Source: Rhodopirellula bahusiensis
Lineage (GTDB): Bacteria > Planctomycetota > Planctomycetia > Pirellulales > Pirellulaceae
Assembly (NCBI RefSeq): GCF_002727185.1
Contig: NZ_NIZW01000011.1
Location: forward strand, 1-64,000
DNA length: 64,000 nt
Direction of reading: 5' to 3'
Below are positions 7,630-16,928 of this stretch, in pieces. The position numbers were made by a program, and so were the translations under genes. The stretch's first letter is position 1, and each line of letters opens with the position of its first letter. The notes beneath the pieces are model-generated. The model did no database searches. It saw only the letters and a list, made by a program, of their open reading frames with translations, and was not told the DNA's origin.

Positions 7630-8643
7630 TTACCGGTCGCTTGCCCGGTCGGTTTCCCGGTCAGGCCATGTTTTTAGAATTTTCTTTGCCGGAATCCTGC
7701 GATGTCCTTTCATCGCAGTTCCATCTGGTCGTTGAGCTTGGGCAATTATGGTGCCCCATGCTTCATGGGGTTCACCGCCAGTTCTGAACAGTCCACGCAG
7801 TTCTCCCTTTTTGTCGGATGGTTTCGCTTCGTTTCTAAGGTGCTCATCCGATAACGGCCCGCCATTGGCGTCGACCAATCGCTCGAGCACGGTGGCTCGA
7901 CATCGATTTATCATGGGAATCACTTTTCCGTTCCACCTTGGGTGGAGGTAATCACCGTTGACAATTTCCAGGACATTAGAGGAACTGGATGTGGTCAGAA
8001 ATTCGGTCTTATTCTCAGAGCTCCGCTCTGATGCTGCTCCAAACATTCGCTCAATCCAAACCTCGATCCGATCAAGCTGAGTCTTTATCGTGCGTTCAAT
8101 ACCGGCAAAGAGAACTGAATCGATGTCTGTGAGTTCACACAGAACCATTTGATCGCGTTCATTCATCAGCCTGAGCTTTATTGAGTCTTCATGGTCGTCC
8201 GTCATCGTGGATTCAACGTTTACACGATATTGGTGCAACGCTTCTACTACAGCCAACAGCCTCGAAACCCTTTGACGATCAGACTGCAGTGACCCCAAAA
8301 CCGACTTGTCATAGTTTGATAGTCGCATCGGCTTCCATTCAGCACCCAACTGAGCTATCAGGCTGTTGAGTTGTGGACGCAATTGATGCTGTTGTGGAGT
8401 TGCCTGAGAACTCCATGACACCAAGGGGCTTGAGTCTCGCGACGAAAAGCCTTGGGTCGTAGCAAAGGCTCTCACGGTATCACGGACTTCGTTGCAGATT
8501 GCCGCGCGATCACGTCGAAGTGAGAGCGTGAACGGTTCTTGGGTGATGCAAATTGCGAGACGCTCGATCAGCACGGCAATTCTTGTTGCGAAAGCACCAT
8601 GAGCCGCTAGCGCATTTTCAATCGACTTGATGGTCTCAGACAT
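7630..8643 (-). CDS. Hypothetical element protein between integrase and DUF1580 gene
   Basis: A 337-residue protein starting at ATG 8643, chosen over a frame opening at 8715 because GGAAAG precedes it. It is mostly helical in composition with many Arg, Glu and Leu residues (residues about 1-250), then a basic C-terminal third containing KKGELRGLFRTGGEPHEAW and a Lys/Arg-rich tail. The end of the protein resembles a winged-helix or DNA-binding region by charge only. I do not recognise the family. It is transcribed with the element genes and lies 137 bp downstream of the integrase stop. Confidence 0.55.
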   Translation of the reverse strand: MSETIKSIENALAAHGAFATRIAVLIERLAICITQEPFTLSLRRDRAAICNEVRDTVRAFATTQGFSSRDSSPLVSWSSQATPQQHQLRPQLNSLIAQLGAEWKPMRLSNYDKSVLGSLQSDRQRVSRLLAVVEALHQYRVNVESTMTDDHEDSIKLRLMNERDQMVLCELTDIDSVLFAGIERTIKTQLDRIEVWIERMFGAASERSSENKTEFLTTSSSSNVLEIVNGDYLHPRWNGKVIPMINRCRATVLERLVDANGGPLSDEHLRNEAKPSDKKGELRGLFRTGGEPHEAWGTIIAQAQRPDGTAMKGHRRIPAKKILKTWPDRETDRASDR

Positions 8644-8780
8644 CTTTTCTTTCCACTTGCGGTGCGCGGTCGCTGGCGGTGTGGAAAGCAACCGCCAGCG
8701 AAACCGGGCACCCAATCAGCCAACCGTCGTCGGCGATTGTGTTTTTTGCTCAATGACCGTCGCCATTGAGCAACGAAATT

Positions 8781-10085
8781 CTATCCAATTTTGCGAGCGA
8801 CTTCACGACCTTTCTCAGCGTCACGCTCGGCATAGACTTGCGTGACATCCGCGGCGGCATGTCCAAGAATCACCTGGGCGGCTTCGATACCGAATTGCTT
8901 TCGGATCTCCGTTCCCCGGGTGTGCCGCAACTGGTTTGGGTGCCAACGGTGTTGTTTTTGCCATGCTTTCAATTCTTCCGACTGGGACCCGGTCAGTCGT
9001 CGCATACGTGCAGCGTTCGTTTCGCCGGCTTGGCATCCCAACGGCTCTGGAGCCGGAAATGCGATCGCGCACGCATACTTGATCGCATGTGCGTAGCTAC
9101 CAGTATTGAACGTGGTCTGGGAAATCAGTTTTCGACTTCGCTTCATCGATCGTCGATCCGCTTCGGATCGTTTGCCGCGGCGGTTGCCGCTCGATGGCGG
9201 AGTGACACGCTGGGATGCCTTCAAAGCCCGGCGTTGCTCAACCGCTTCGGCCATCGAGAAACACACCTCGTCGGACTCTCTGAGTAGGTACCTGGCGAGA
9301 ATCAACTGAGCATCCGGGCCGATGAAGACGGTCCGACTTCGGCCATGGTGTTCAGTCTTGTGACCATCGACGCGATATTCCCAAACGTCTTCGTCTCGGT
9401 GGATGCTAGCTGGTGTCATTACACACACTTCACCAGGGCGGGCGCCGGTCAGAAGCTGGAACCGAATCATGTCGGCAGTGACGCGGGGCAAATGCGGCAA
9501 CGTTGCTTCAACCACTTCCAGCGGCACCGGCATAATGGGGTCGGACTCGCGGACCTGGCACCGACCTTTCCGCAAGCCATCGACCGCCAGCAACGCTTGA
9601 TGCACCGATGGCGGAATCAGCTCCTCGCCCACTGCCCATTTGAACAATCGCTTCAGCCTGCCGGCGTTTTTGTTGACGGTCGATCGAGCCTGCCCACGGT
9701 CGATCCAGACCTGCCGAACCGCCTTAAACGCGATCGGCCCAAACTCTGTTGCCGGAGCGTTGCCGTAGAGTCGCTTGATGTCGCGAATAACCAGTCGATA
9801 GGCTTCGACTTCATTGGTCGGCTCACCATTCTTGACGTACCAGCCCTGGGCGAACTTCCAGAACGCGGCGAGCACTTCGACAACGGTGATTTCCGTTTCA
9901 TCGGTTCGGTTGGCCAACCGCCGGCCGTTGGTGAGCCATTCGGCTACCAGTCGATCGTATTCAACTCTGCTGGTTTTGGTGCCATGTGGGCCAAGGTAGT
10001 GGTCCTTCCCGCCAAGGTTGACGATGGCCTGCCCGCTTGCTTTGTGCTTGCGGTACTTGGGCAGCGACTTCGAGAGTTTGGGCAC
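8781..10085 (-). CDS. Tyrosine recombinase (element integrase)
   Basis: A 434-residue site-specific recombinase that would integrate and excise the element at the neighbouring tRNA-His gene. The start is taken as GTG 10085 because GGAGG lies 8 bases upstream and the resulting N-terminus (PKLSKSLPKYRKHKASGQA) matches what I recall of planctomycete integrases. Visible catalytic elements: Arg I in TGARPGE (about residue 216), box II NQLRHTRGTEIR with Arg at about 387, His in LGHAAAD (about 409) and the nucleophile Tyr in VTQVYAERD (about 418). The first box II position is Asn rather than the usual His, a variant I associate with planctomycete integrases. The 22-bp palindrome just upstream may control it. 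Confidence 0.9.
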   Translation of the reverse strand: MPKLSKSLPKYRKHKASGQAIVNLGGKDHYLGPHGTKTSRVEYDRLVAEWLTNGRRLANRTDETEITVVEVLAAFWKFAQGWYVKNGEPTNEVEAYRLVIRDIKRLYGNAPATEFGPIAFKAVRQVWIDRGQARSTVNKNAGRLKRLFKWAVGEELIPPSVHQALLAVDGLRKGRCQVRESDPIMPVPLEVVEATLPHLPRVTADMIRFQLLTGARPGEVCVMTPASIHRDEDVWEYRVDGHKTEHHGRSRTVFIGPDAQLILARYLLRESDEVCFSMAEAVEQRRALKASQRVTPPSSGNRRGKRSEADRRSMKRSRKLISQTTFNTGSYAHAIKYACAIAFPAPEPLGCQAGETNAARMRRLTGSQSEELKAWQKQHRWHPNQLRHTRGTEIRKQFGIEAAQVILGHAAADVTQVYAERDAEKGREVARKIG

Positions 10086-10106
10086 GTGAAACGCCTCCAA
10101 TGTTCT

Positions 10107-10128
10107 CAAAACGGTATGTACCGTTTTG
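10107..10128. promoter_or_regulatory. 22-bp perfect palindrome upstream of the integrase
   Basis: CAAAACGGTA at 10107-10116 and TACCGTTTTG at 10119-10128 are exact complements around TG. It ends 22 bp upstream of the chosen GTG start of the integrase and 85 bp from the tRNA 3' end, placing it in the presumed promoter/attachment region. Candidate repressor operator or arm-type site. Confidence 0.45.
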
Positions 10129-10212
10129 GGTCCTTAGGAAAACGCCGCACGGGCGACCTGCCCGGTATCTACTTGAGCCGCAAATTGCGGGAGATTCGGC
10201 TACGAGAGAGAG

Positions 10213-10287
10213 GGTGGCTGAGGGGACTCGAACCCCCGACCTTCGGAATCACAATCCGACGTTCTAACCAACTGAACTACAACCACC
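10213..10287 (-). tRNA. tRNA-His (GTG anticodon)
   Basis: Read on the minus strand, a complete cloverleaf: acceptor GGTGGTTG pairs with CAGCCACC, the anticodon stem TCGGA/TCCGA encloses loop TTGTGAT with anticodon GTG, and the T arm is GGGGG TTCGAGT CCCCT with one G-T pair. The extra G at position -1 opposite C73 that marks histidine tRNAs is encoded. CCA is not encoded. The 3' end faces the integrase, so the tRNA end is the likely attachment site and the gene has stayed intact. Confidence 0.95.
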
Positions 10288-10710
10288 GTGAAGGAGCGAC
10301 GAATTTATCGACGCGGTCTTGCGTGGTCAATCCCGCTGGGACATCTGATTTCGCACTAAACCCATAGAATCACGCCCCTTTATCCGCAAAATTGGAACTG
10401 CCCTTCCATTTTTCCTCTTCGCTTCGAATGGGCCAGTTCTAAACTAGACATTGATACACCAGCCTGTATGCGTACCCCCCGTGCAGGTTGTGTGCTATCG
10501 TTGAGTACACACGATGCTTTGGTGCTGGTGGTGTTCCGAGCAATTCAACGGAGCAGACAACCGAGCGGCTGGTGAGATCGCCCCATTCGAAGATTCTTTC
10601 TCGCCTGTCTAAGAGAACTGAGTTGTTCTTTTTGAAGCGCCAGCTTCGTGATGTTACGATGAAGCCAAAAGACGGTCTAACAATGCCCCCTGAACGATGG
10701 CCCGTTTGAA
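10288..10710. other. Gap between tRNA-His and the kinase gene
   Basis: 423 bp. No convincing gene; short open frames on both strands lack start signals and family features. It should contain the tRNA-His promoter (right of 10287, reading leftwards) and the kinase promoter. No palindromic repeat was seen. Confidence 0.4.
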
Positions 10711-13700
10711 ATGTCGCAATGGGAAGACTACACCGGCGATGAGTGGATGCGTCCACTGGCTAGCCAAGACACACGCACCAAGCACATCCTCGATCGTGAG
10801 ACGCAGGGCATCAAGCCACGACCACGGTTGCAGGCTCCACCCTATAAAGCGGGTGATACTTGGGGCGAATTCACGCTCGAAGAGTGGTTGGGATCAGGCA
10901 CTCATGGTTGGGTTTTTGCTGCGCGTGAGAACGCCACGGACAAACCGGTTGCGCTGAAAATTTTGGCCGTCGAAGACGATCCGGGTACGACGCTGGCGAA
11001 GACCGGTTTTCGTCGGATGGCAAAGCTGAACCATCGCAACCTGATGCGATTGCACGGGATTCACGAGCACGACAAGGTTGTCGCGTTCAGCATGGAGCGG
11101 ATTGACGGGATCAACTTGACCGCCGCCATCCGTCGCTGGCGTGATGAACCGTTGCACGTGGCTTGCGAACACATCACCGAACTGGTTCGCCAAGTCGGAT
11201 CGGCGATCGGATGGATGCACGCACGAGAGTTGGTTCACCGTGATCTAAAACCCAGCAATATCATGGTGACGGACGACTACAAGCGTTACATCGTCATCGA
11301 TTACGACTCCGCGGGGATGTTTCAAGAACACGATGCGGAATCGATGCGGGCGTACCTGATTTGGACGCCGATGTATGTCGCACCGGAAGTGTTGGTGCGT
11401 CAGCGGCACACGCCTTCGAGCGACGTTTTCAGTTTGGGAATGGTCGTGTTGGAAGCACTGCGTGTTTTCAGTGCTGCACAGTATCGTCGCGAAGGATCGT
11501 TGCAGAACGAGTCGCGACCCACTGACGGAAGCGATGATTCGTCAGGCATCCGCCGAGACAAGTCCAACGAAGAACAAGATCGGATGTTGATCACCAACGC
11601 CGTTCGCGGCTTGCATCCGAACATTCCGGCGGACTTGTTGGAAACGTTGGACGAGATGCTGGCGCCAAACGAGGCCGACCGCCCGATGGCGATGACTTTG
11701 TCGCGTTTGGGGCGTCCACTCGAAACGATGCAGATGACTCGGATCACCGACGTGGATTCCAGTCGCGTTCGCGAAGCCACCCAGCAAATTCGCCACAACG
11801 AATTGGCTCGCATTCACCGGTGGAGTCACTTGGTTTTGGGTGGCCAAGTCCAGCGATTGCATCTCAGTGGCGATTCAGGGATCGGCAAATCAACGCTGTT
11901 GGACGTTGCGCTCTCGCAGTTGCGTTCGCTCAATTGGGCGCAGGTCTTTGTCGCTCGGTGCCAGCAACGCGATCAAAAGCCGTTGCAAGCTTTCAGTCAA
12001 ATCTCCGACGAAATCACCATGCGGTTTCGCGGGATGGATCGTGAACCCTTGCAAGTCGATTCGGTCACGGTCAGCGTCTTGACGAGCATCTTGCCGGGCT
12101 TGGCGGAAGTCTTGGAGGTAGATCGCTCACAGCCATTGTTGCAGACCTCGCCGACTCGTCCCGGTGGATTGGAAGCCGCTCTGAAGGTTTGTGAACGTTT
12201 GCGGGAGTATGGTCCGGTTTTCTTTGTGATCGACGACGTTCAGTGGGCTGACCGAGACACGATTTCCGTGCTGGACTACCTGCAGTCGGGGAGCATGAAT
12301 CGGCCCAAAGCACCCGAGTTGCAGGGGCTTGGACTGATCACCGTGTCGCGAACCGATGGCGACCGACAAATCACTTTGCCTGATGAGACGATCGAGGTTG
12401 GGCCGTTGCCGGACGAAACGGCGATTGAAATGTTGATCCGGGAAGCGTCCAAGTATGAATTGGAAATTCCGGACGCACACTTAAGGGATTTGGCGGGCCA
12501 AATCGACGGTTTGCCCTATCGGCTGGACGCTTGTTTGGAAGAGCTTCGTCCGGGTGGATGGTTGTCCGATGCGATTCAAAAGACTGACGGTGAAAGCGGC
12601 AGCGTGTCCGTTCCGTCGATGGAAAGGCTCTGGCAAACACGATGTGAAAAGTTGCCGCCCGGTGCTTTGCAATGGCTTCGACGAATCGCGGCAGCCGGAC
12701 GCCAACTTCCGGTGGAAGAACTCCGAGGCTGGGACGAAGATGAATCGTCCTTGGAAGATCACCTGGATGAGCTGCAGCGACATCGGCTGATTGTTCGTGG
12801 CGAATCATCTGGGCCAACGGTGCAGATTTGGCATTCGAGGTTGGGCGAAAAGGTTCTGGCTCAAATGTCGGAAACTGAGATTCGCCAATTGCACGCGGAT
12901 TGGGCGGAGACGTTGTCTCACGTTCGGCCAGACGTTGCCAATGTGATCGCGTCGCACTATCAGCGAGCCGAGATTTACGAACCACTTGCGAAGTGGGCGA
13001 AGTTGGCTGCCGAGCAAGCCCAACAGATGTACGCTCACCGAGAAGTTGCGTCGTGGTTGCAGGTTGCTGCGGAACATTCAGCGGGTGATCAGAAGATCTC
13101 GTATTTGAAGGACGCGTCGTTTGCTTGGCATCGCAGCGGACTGCTCAACCGAGCGGCTTCGACTCACGAGGCATTGGCTGGGTTGTTGGACGGGCATGCT
13201 TCCGTCGAGCATGAGCTGCACCGAGTCGAGTGTCTGATCCGCTCGGGAGAATTCAGCGACGCGAGCCGATTGGTTGAACCGTTGATCAATCAGTTGGGGC
13301 TTCCTCGGGTGAAGTCCAACTGGGCGTTCAAGCTATCGGTCATCTGGCGATTCATTCGTCTGTTGCCGATGCAGCGGGACCTCGCGGTCGATCGTGAACA
13401 AGCGAATCCTGATCGGACGTGGCAAGAGGGCAGCCAGATCGAGGCCTGCGTGCGGCTGATTCGACCGCTCAGCATCATCAACAACAACGTCGCCGTAGAG
13501 TGGTCCCTTTTCGCGGCTCGGCAAGTTCGTTTGTTGGGAACGGTTGGCGAGCGATTGCACTTGGGTGTCGGTGAAGCGGTGTTCGGGTCGTACGGTCCCG
13601 GCCGACCGCGGCAGCGTGCGAGCCAAAATTTGCAGCGAATGCTTGAGTCACTCCGGCCCGATGACGACCCGTCTTGGCACGGTGACGTCAACAGTGGCTT

Positions 13701-14574
13701 GGCATGGCACGCCGCGATGGACGGTCGATACGCGGACTCGTTGGAGCCGTGTGCGAAAGCCAAACAGTTTTATGGTTTGAGCGAGCACGCGAAGAACTTT
13801 GAAATTGCCCACATGGCCTACGTCGAGTTGGCATCGTTCTTCCAATGCGGCATGATTTTCGAGATGAAGCGAACGGTCGCGGACATGCAAGCGGAAGGCC
13901 GGACGACGAACGATCAATTCGTGACCATCATGGGAACGTTGGGGTACGCGTCCGTCGCGTTCTTTGCGGACAACGATTTGGCCAGGATGGATTTGGCGGC
14001 GGATCGCGTTCGCGAATGCATGAAGCACGTCGGGCCTGCGTCGTTCTTGTTTGTCCAGCAATTCAAGGACGCGCTGCTGGATATCTATGCAGCGGACGTT
14101 ACCAACGGTGCATCCAAGCTCGATCTGTTGCCTCGCCAAATGCGATACTCGGATTTGAACCGGGTGCAGATGATCCGGATCAACTTCTTGGAGTTCGTTT
14201 GCTTGTTGTCGCTTCAATCGTTGAGCTGCAAAGCAAAATTGGCTGAAACATCCATGCTTCGAGCGATCGAAAAGCTGCGACGCGAACGTTCCGAATTCGC
14301 GACGATGAAAGCCGACTTCTACGAAGGCATCCAAATGGCTCGCAGTTCCGTTGCGGGGACGGATGCTTACGGACGCGACCTGTTGAACACGGCACGTGCG
14401 AAAGCCGAACAACTTCGACTGACACCATTCGTTCTGGCTGCCGGTGACGAGCTGAAGTGGCTGGAGTCCAGCGATCAACCATCGGACTTGGAAGCCTACT
14501 TGGCCGACCAAGGCGTGGTCGCTCCCTCGCGTTTCGCAAGGCTCTACCGTGGCGTTGACCGGCCGGAAGCGTGA
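10711..14574 (+). CDS. Serine/threonine protein kinase fused to an AAA-type ATPase and helical repeats
   Basis: A 1287-residue multidomain signalling protein. Residues about 53-330 are a Hanks-type kinase: glycine loop GSGTHGWVF (61-69), lysine in ALKIL (83), catalytic loop HRDLKPSN (176-183), metal-binding DYD in place of DFG (197-199), and APE (224-226). A P-loop ATPase follows with GDSGIGKS (about 387-394) and Walker B FFVIDDVQWAD (about 503-513), as in bacterial kinase/AAA16 fusions and STAND-type regulators. The remaining 700 residues are helical and TPR-like. No membrane segment is apparent, so it is probably cytoplasmic. The family phosphorylates target proteins in response to signals bound by the C-terminal repeats. 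It is unrelated to the element and transcribed away from the tRNA. Confidence 0.88.
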   Translation: MSQWEDYTGDEWMRPLASQDTRTKHILDRETQGIKPRPRLQAPPYKAGDTWGEFTLEEWLGSGTHGWVFAARENATDKPVALKILAVEDDPGTTLAKTGFRRMAKLNHRNLMRLHGIHEHDKVVAFSMERIDGINLTAAIRRWRDEPLHVACEHITELVRQVGSAIGWMHARELVHRDLKPSNIMVTDDYKRYIVIDYDSAGMFQEHDAESMRAYLIWTPMYVAPEVLVRQRHTPSSDVFSLGMVVLEALRVFSAAQYRREGSLQNESRPTDGSDDSSGIRRDKSNEEQDRMLITNAVRGLHPNIPADLLETLDEMLAPNEADRPMAMTLSRLGRPLETMQMTRITDVDSSRVREATQQIRHNELARIHRWSHLVLGGQVQRLHLSGDSGIGKSTLLDVALSQLRSLNWAQVFVARCQQRDQKPLQAFSQISDEITMRFRGMDREPLQVDSVTVSVLTSILPGLAEVLEVDRSQPLLQTSPTRPGGLEAALKVCERLREYGPVFFVIDDVQWADRDTISVLDYLQSGSMNRPKAPELQGLGLITVSRTDGDRQITLPDETIEVGPLPDETAIEMLIREASKYELEIPDAHLRDLAGQIDGLPYRLDACLEELRPGGWLSDAIQKTDGESGSVSVPSMERLWQTRCEKLPPGALQWLRRIAAAGRQLPVEELRGWDEDESSLEDHLDELQRHRLIVRGESSGPTVQIWHSRLGEKVLAQMSETEIRQLHADWAETLSHVRPDVANVIASHYQRAEIYEPLAKWAKLAAEQAQQMYAHREVASWLQVAAEHSAGDQKISYLKDASFAWHRSGLLNRAASTHEALAGLLDGHASVEHELHRVECLIRSGEFSDASRLVEPLINQLGLPRVKSNWAFKLSVIWRFIRLLPMQRDLAVDREQANPDRTWQEGSQIEACVRLIRPLSIINNNVAVEWSLFAARQVRLLGTVGERLHLGVGEAVFGSYGPGRPRQRASQNLQRMLESLRPDDDPSWHGDVNSGLAWHAAMDGRYADSLEPCAKAKQFYGLSEHAKNFEIAHMAYVELASFFQCGMIFEMKRTVADMQAEGRTTNDQFVTIMGTLGYASVAFFADNDLARMDLAADRVRECMKHVGPASFLFVQQFKDALLDIYAADVTNGASKLDLLPRQMRYSDLNRVQMIRINFLEFVCLLSLQSLSCKAKLAETSMLRAIEKLRRERSEFATMKADFYEGIQMARSSVAGTDAYGRDLLNTARAKAEQLRLTPFVLAAGDELKWLESSDQPSDLEAYLADQGVVAPSRFARLYRGVDRPEA

Positions 14575-14630
14575 GTCATTTAATCGGTTTGTGCAGATGA
14601 CTCGATGGATACAAGCAACATCTCCGAAGT

Positions 14631-15332
14631 TCACTCTGACATGAAAGCCTGCAACAGCTCTGCCACGCCTGCAAATCGGCTGTCGTCAGGGTATTGCTGC
14701 AACCATTCGAGGATGGTCTTGCCGTCGTCGGTGAATTGAACTCGTGGGTCGGCTCCGCTTTGCAGGAGCAAGCTGACGGTATCGAGGTGCCCGTGACCAG
14801 CGGCGCAGTACAGCACCGTGTGGCCTCGTTGGTTTCTCGCATGGACGTCGGCCGTATGAGCGATCAGCAAGGCGACCAAATCGGTGTCGCCATTGCGTGC
14901 TGCATGATGAATCGGATGGTCCCCACGACCGTCCAAGCGATTCGCCAAGTCAGGATGCAAAGCTAGCAGGCTGCGAACACGAGCCTCATGGCCGATGAAC
15001 AGTGCTGACAACAATTGGCGTGATCGATCGCCGGTCGGTCGCGCGTAGGCTTCGAGTGCCCCGTGGATGACCAGCAGTTCCACAATCGCTTTGTTGTCGG
15101 GCACTTCGCCGGCGTAGTGAAGCACATCGCCGTTGTGTGCTGCCACATCGGCACCCGATTCAATCAGCAACTGTACGATTTCCAGCCGTCGATGCAGACC
15201 TGCGTGGAAGATTGGACGCCAGTTGTATTGGTCGTCCGTGTCGACGGATGTGGGATCGTCGAGGATGCACTGGCGAACCCAATCGAGGTCGCCGTCACAA
15301 CATGCGTCGTGAATGCTTTTTTCAAATGCCAT
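14631..15332 (-). CDS. Ankyrin repeat protein
   Basis: A 233-residue protein from ATG 15332. Repeats are visible as RPIFHAGLHRRLEIVQLLIE, VLHYAGEVPDNKAIVELLV, HPIHHAARNGDTDLVALLIA and TVLYCAAGHGHLDTVSLLLQ, each followed by SGAD-, HGA- or HTAD-type turns, giving about five ankyrin units. No signal peptide or catalytic domain, so it probably acts as a cytoplasmic protein-interaction module. It converges with the kinase gene (57 bp between stops) and lies upstream of nothing on its strand that clearly shares its role. Confidence 0.9.
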   Translation of the reverse strand: MAFEKSIHDACCDGDLDWVRQCILDDPTSVDTDDQYNWRPIFHAGLHRRLEIVQLLIESGADVAAHNGDVLHYAGEVPDNKAIVELLVIHGALEAYARPTGDRSRQLLSALFIGHEARVRSLLALHPDLANRLDGRGDHPIHHAARNGDTDLVALLIAHTADVHARNQRGHTVLYCAAGHGHLDTVSLLLQSGADPRVQFTDDGKTILEWLQQYPDDSRFAGVAELLQAFMSE

Positions 15333-15403
15333 CGACGTCCAGTTCGCTCGAGCCAAAGTCTGACTCGAGAATGATCGGATTCAATGCAAGCCAGCGGTTG
15401 GGC

Positions 15404-16753
15404 TTACTCGCCGTCCCACCACCAACGTGAAGCGGAGTCGCTGGCGACTGCGATGTTGCCCAGTGTTTCATCCTTCACGGCGTTCTCGGAGATCGCGAAA
15501 GCGTTCAGATTGACTCCGCCGGATGCGGTCACCGTCCAGCCAGCACGGCCTTTGATGAAGCTGCACTGTGGCTCGAGCGTCTTGGGCATGTCGTAGCTGG
15601 CCAATTCGACTTGCGAATCATTGCCACGAAGAACGCTCAAGTCGATGCCAGATTTGTGGTCGAGTTGTTGCTGGGTGATGAGGGTCGCGACGACGGCGAG
15701 GTCCATTGCGTTGCGAAGGTCACGGAAGACAGGGCGTTCACGCGACAGGTCTTCGAATTGTTCGGTCATCATGTCGGCCCACTTGGTCGCCAGCGGGTTC
15801 TGCCGACCGGTCGAGCGAACGTTGCCTTGTTTGTCGAACGTGTCGTCTTCGGTCAGGGTCTTGACGCCTTGGCCGCTGATTTTCCAAACGCGTCCTTCGG
15901 CGTCATGAGCGATGGGATCGTAGTCACATGCCATCCACCAGCGAGGGCTGCTGACACTGGATTGAGCTTGGTGCTTTGCGATTTCCAGGTAGCTGGGAAG
16001 GCCAGCAACAGGCGATTGAGTCAGGCCCATCGCAATGCGTTTCATTTCGAAGTCAGCCGCAACCAGGGTGCGAGCGAATCGACTGTCCGTGGCAACGCCG
16101 GCCAACAGAATCTGTTGCGGGCCGAAGGCTTGTCGCATGCCGGCTTCGAGGTAGGCGGGGTTTTGACCGGGACGAAGCTTGACGTTTTTCAAGAAGTTTT
16201 GAAGACGCAGGCGACCTTCGGCTGTTGGTTCGATCGAGCAACGGATGCCACCGTCATTGCGTGCGGTTTCGACACTACGGAATGCGGTGACGAGGTCATC
16301 CAGGCGAAGGACCGCTCCGCCGGTCTCGGTTCCGACGACGTGTCCATCGGGGCGAACCATCCAAGGTTCAGCAGGACCGGCCAGCAAAATGTCGTTGTTT
16401 TCTTGGTCGACAATCACATATTCAATTCGCTGCATCCCAGCGAGAAACATGGTTTCGGTGTCAAGGTGCTGACCCGATTCGTGAGCTTCCTTCAGTGCGG
16501 CTTGCAAACCGTTGAGCGAAATCACGCGGCGATCGGTCGCTTGAGCCAGTTCACCCGTTGGGGCTTGCATGGCATTGCGAACGACTTGTGCCATTTCCTT
16601 TTGCTCTTCCACCGTGGCGGCACGAACGCTTCCATCAGGAGCGATCATCACACCGCCCACAGATTGCTGGTTGCCGAGGCCGATGCCGGCGTCCGCCGTG
16701 GAAACTGTCATCGCCAAGCAGATCGCGGAGATCATCAACGTCGGTAAACGCAT
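15404..16753 (-). CDS. DUF1598 domain secreted protein
   Basis: A 449-residue protein starting at ATG 16753, giving a signal peptide (RLPTLMISAICLAMTVSTADA). The mature part matches what I know as DUF1598, a family essentially restricted to planctomycetes: VISLNGLQAALKEA, a segment MFLAGMQRIEYVIVD, and the long conserved stretch around DLVTAFRS...GIRCSIEPTAEGR. It ends in a beta-rich tail. Longer frames open up to 16963 but would destroy the signal peptide and run into the divergent gene. Function unknown; probably periplasmic. It shares a 175-bp promoter region with the divergent sigma54 activator. Confidence 0.8.
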   Translation of the reverse strand: MRLPTLMISAICLAMTVSTADAGIGLGNQQSVGGVMIAPDGSVRAATVEEQKEMAQVVRNAMQAPTGELAQATDRRVISLNGLQAALKEAHESGQHLDTETMFLAGMQRIEYVIVDQENNDILLAGPAEPWMVRPDGHVVGTETGGAVLRLDDLVTAFRSVETARNDGGIRCSIEPTAEGRLRLQNFLKNVKLRPGQNPAYLEAGMRQAFGPQQILLAGVATDSRFARTLVAADFEMKRIAMGLTQSPVAGLPSYLEIAKHQAQSSVSSPRWWMACDYDPIAHDAEGRVWKISGQGVKTLTEDDTFDKQGNVRSTGRQNPLATKWADMMTEQFEDLSRERPVFRDLRNAMDLAVVATLITQQQLDHKSGIDLSVLRGNDSQVELASYDMPKTLEPQCSFIKGRAGWTVTASGGVNLNAFAISENAVKDETLGNIAVASDSASRWWWDGE

Positions 16754-16928
16754 AGCACGAACCCAAGATCCGAAACCGAGTGACCCAGAACCGCATTGGT
16801 TGGATCGGCCGGAAACAGGACGACCAAGAAGAGAAGAACGCATCGAGACGTGTATCCGGCTGGCGGAGAGAAGGGATGGTGAAAGGCGACCGGCGGTGGG
16901 GAGAACCCGCAGTCTATGATTAGAATAA

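Noticed and set aside
9345-10367. A 340-codon plus-strand frame running across the integrase and tRNA-His
   Set aside because: It is antisense to the integrase and runs through an intact tRNA; its protein has no domain.
15611-16747. A 378-codon plus-strand frame opposite the DUF1598 gene
   Set aside because: Antisense to a gene with a signal peptide and family features; no domain of its own.
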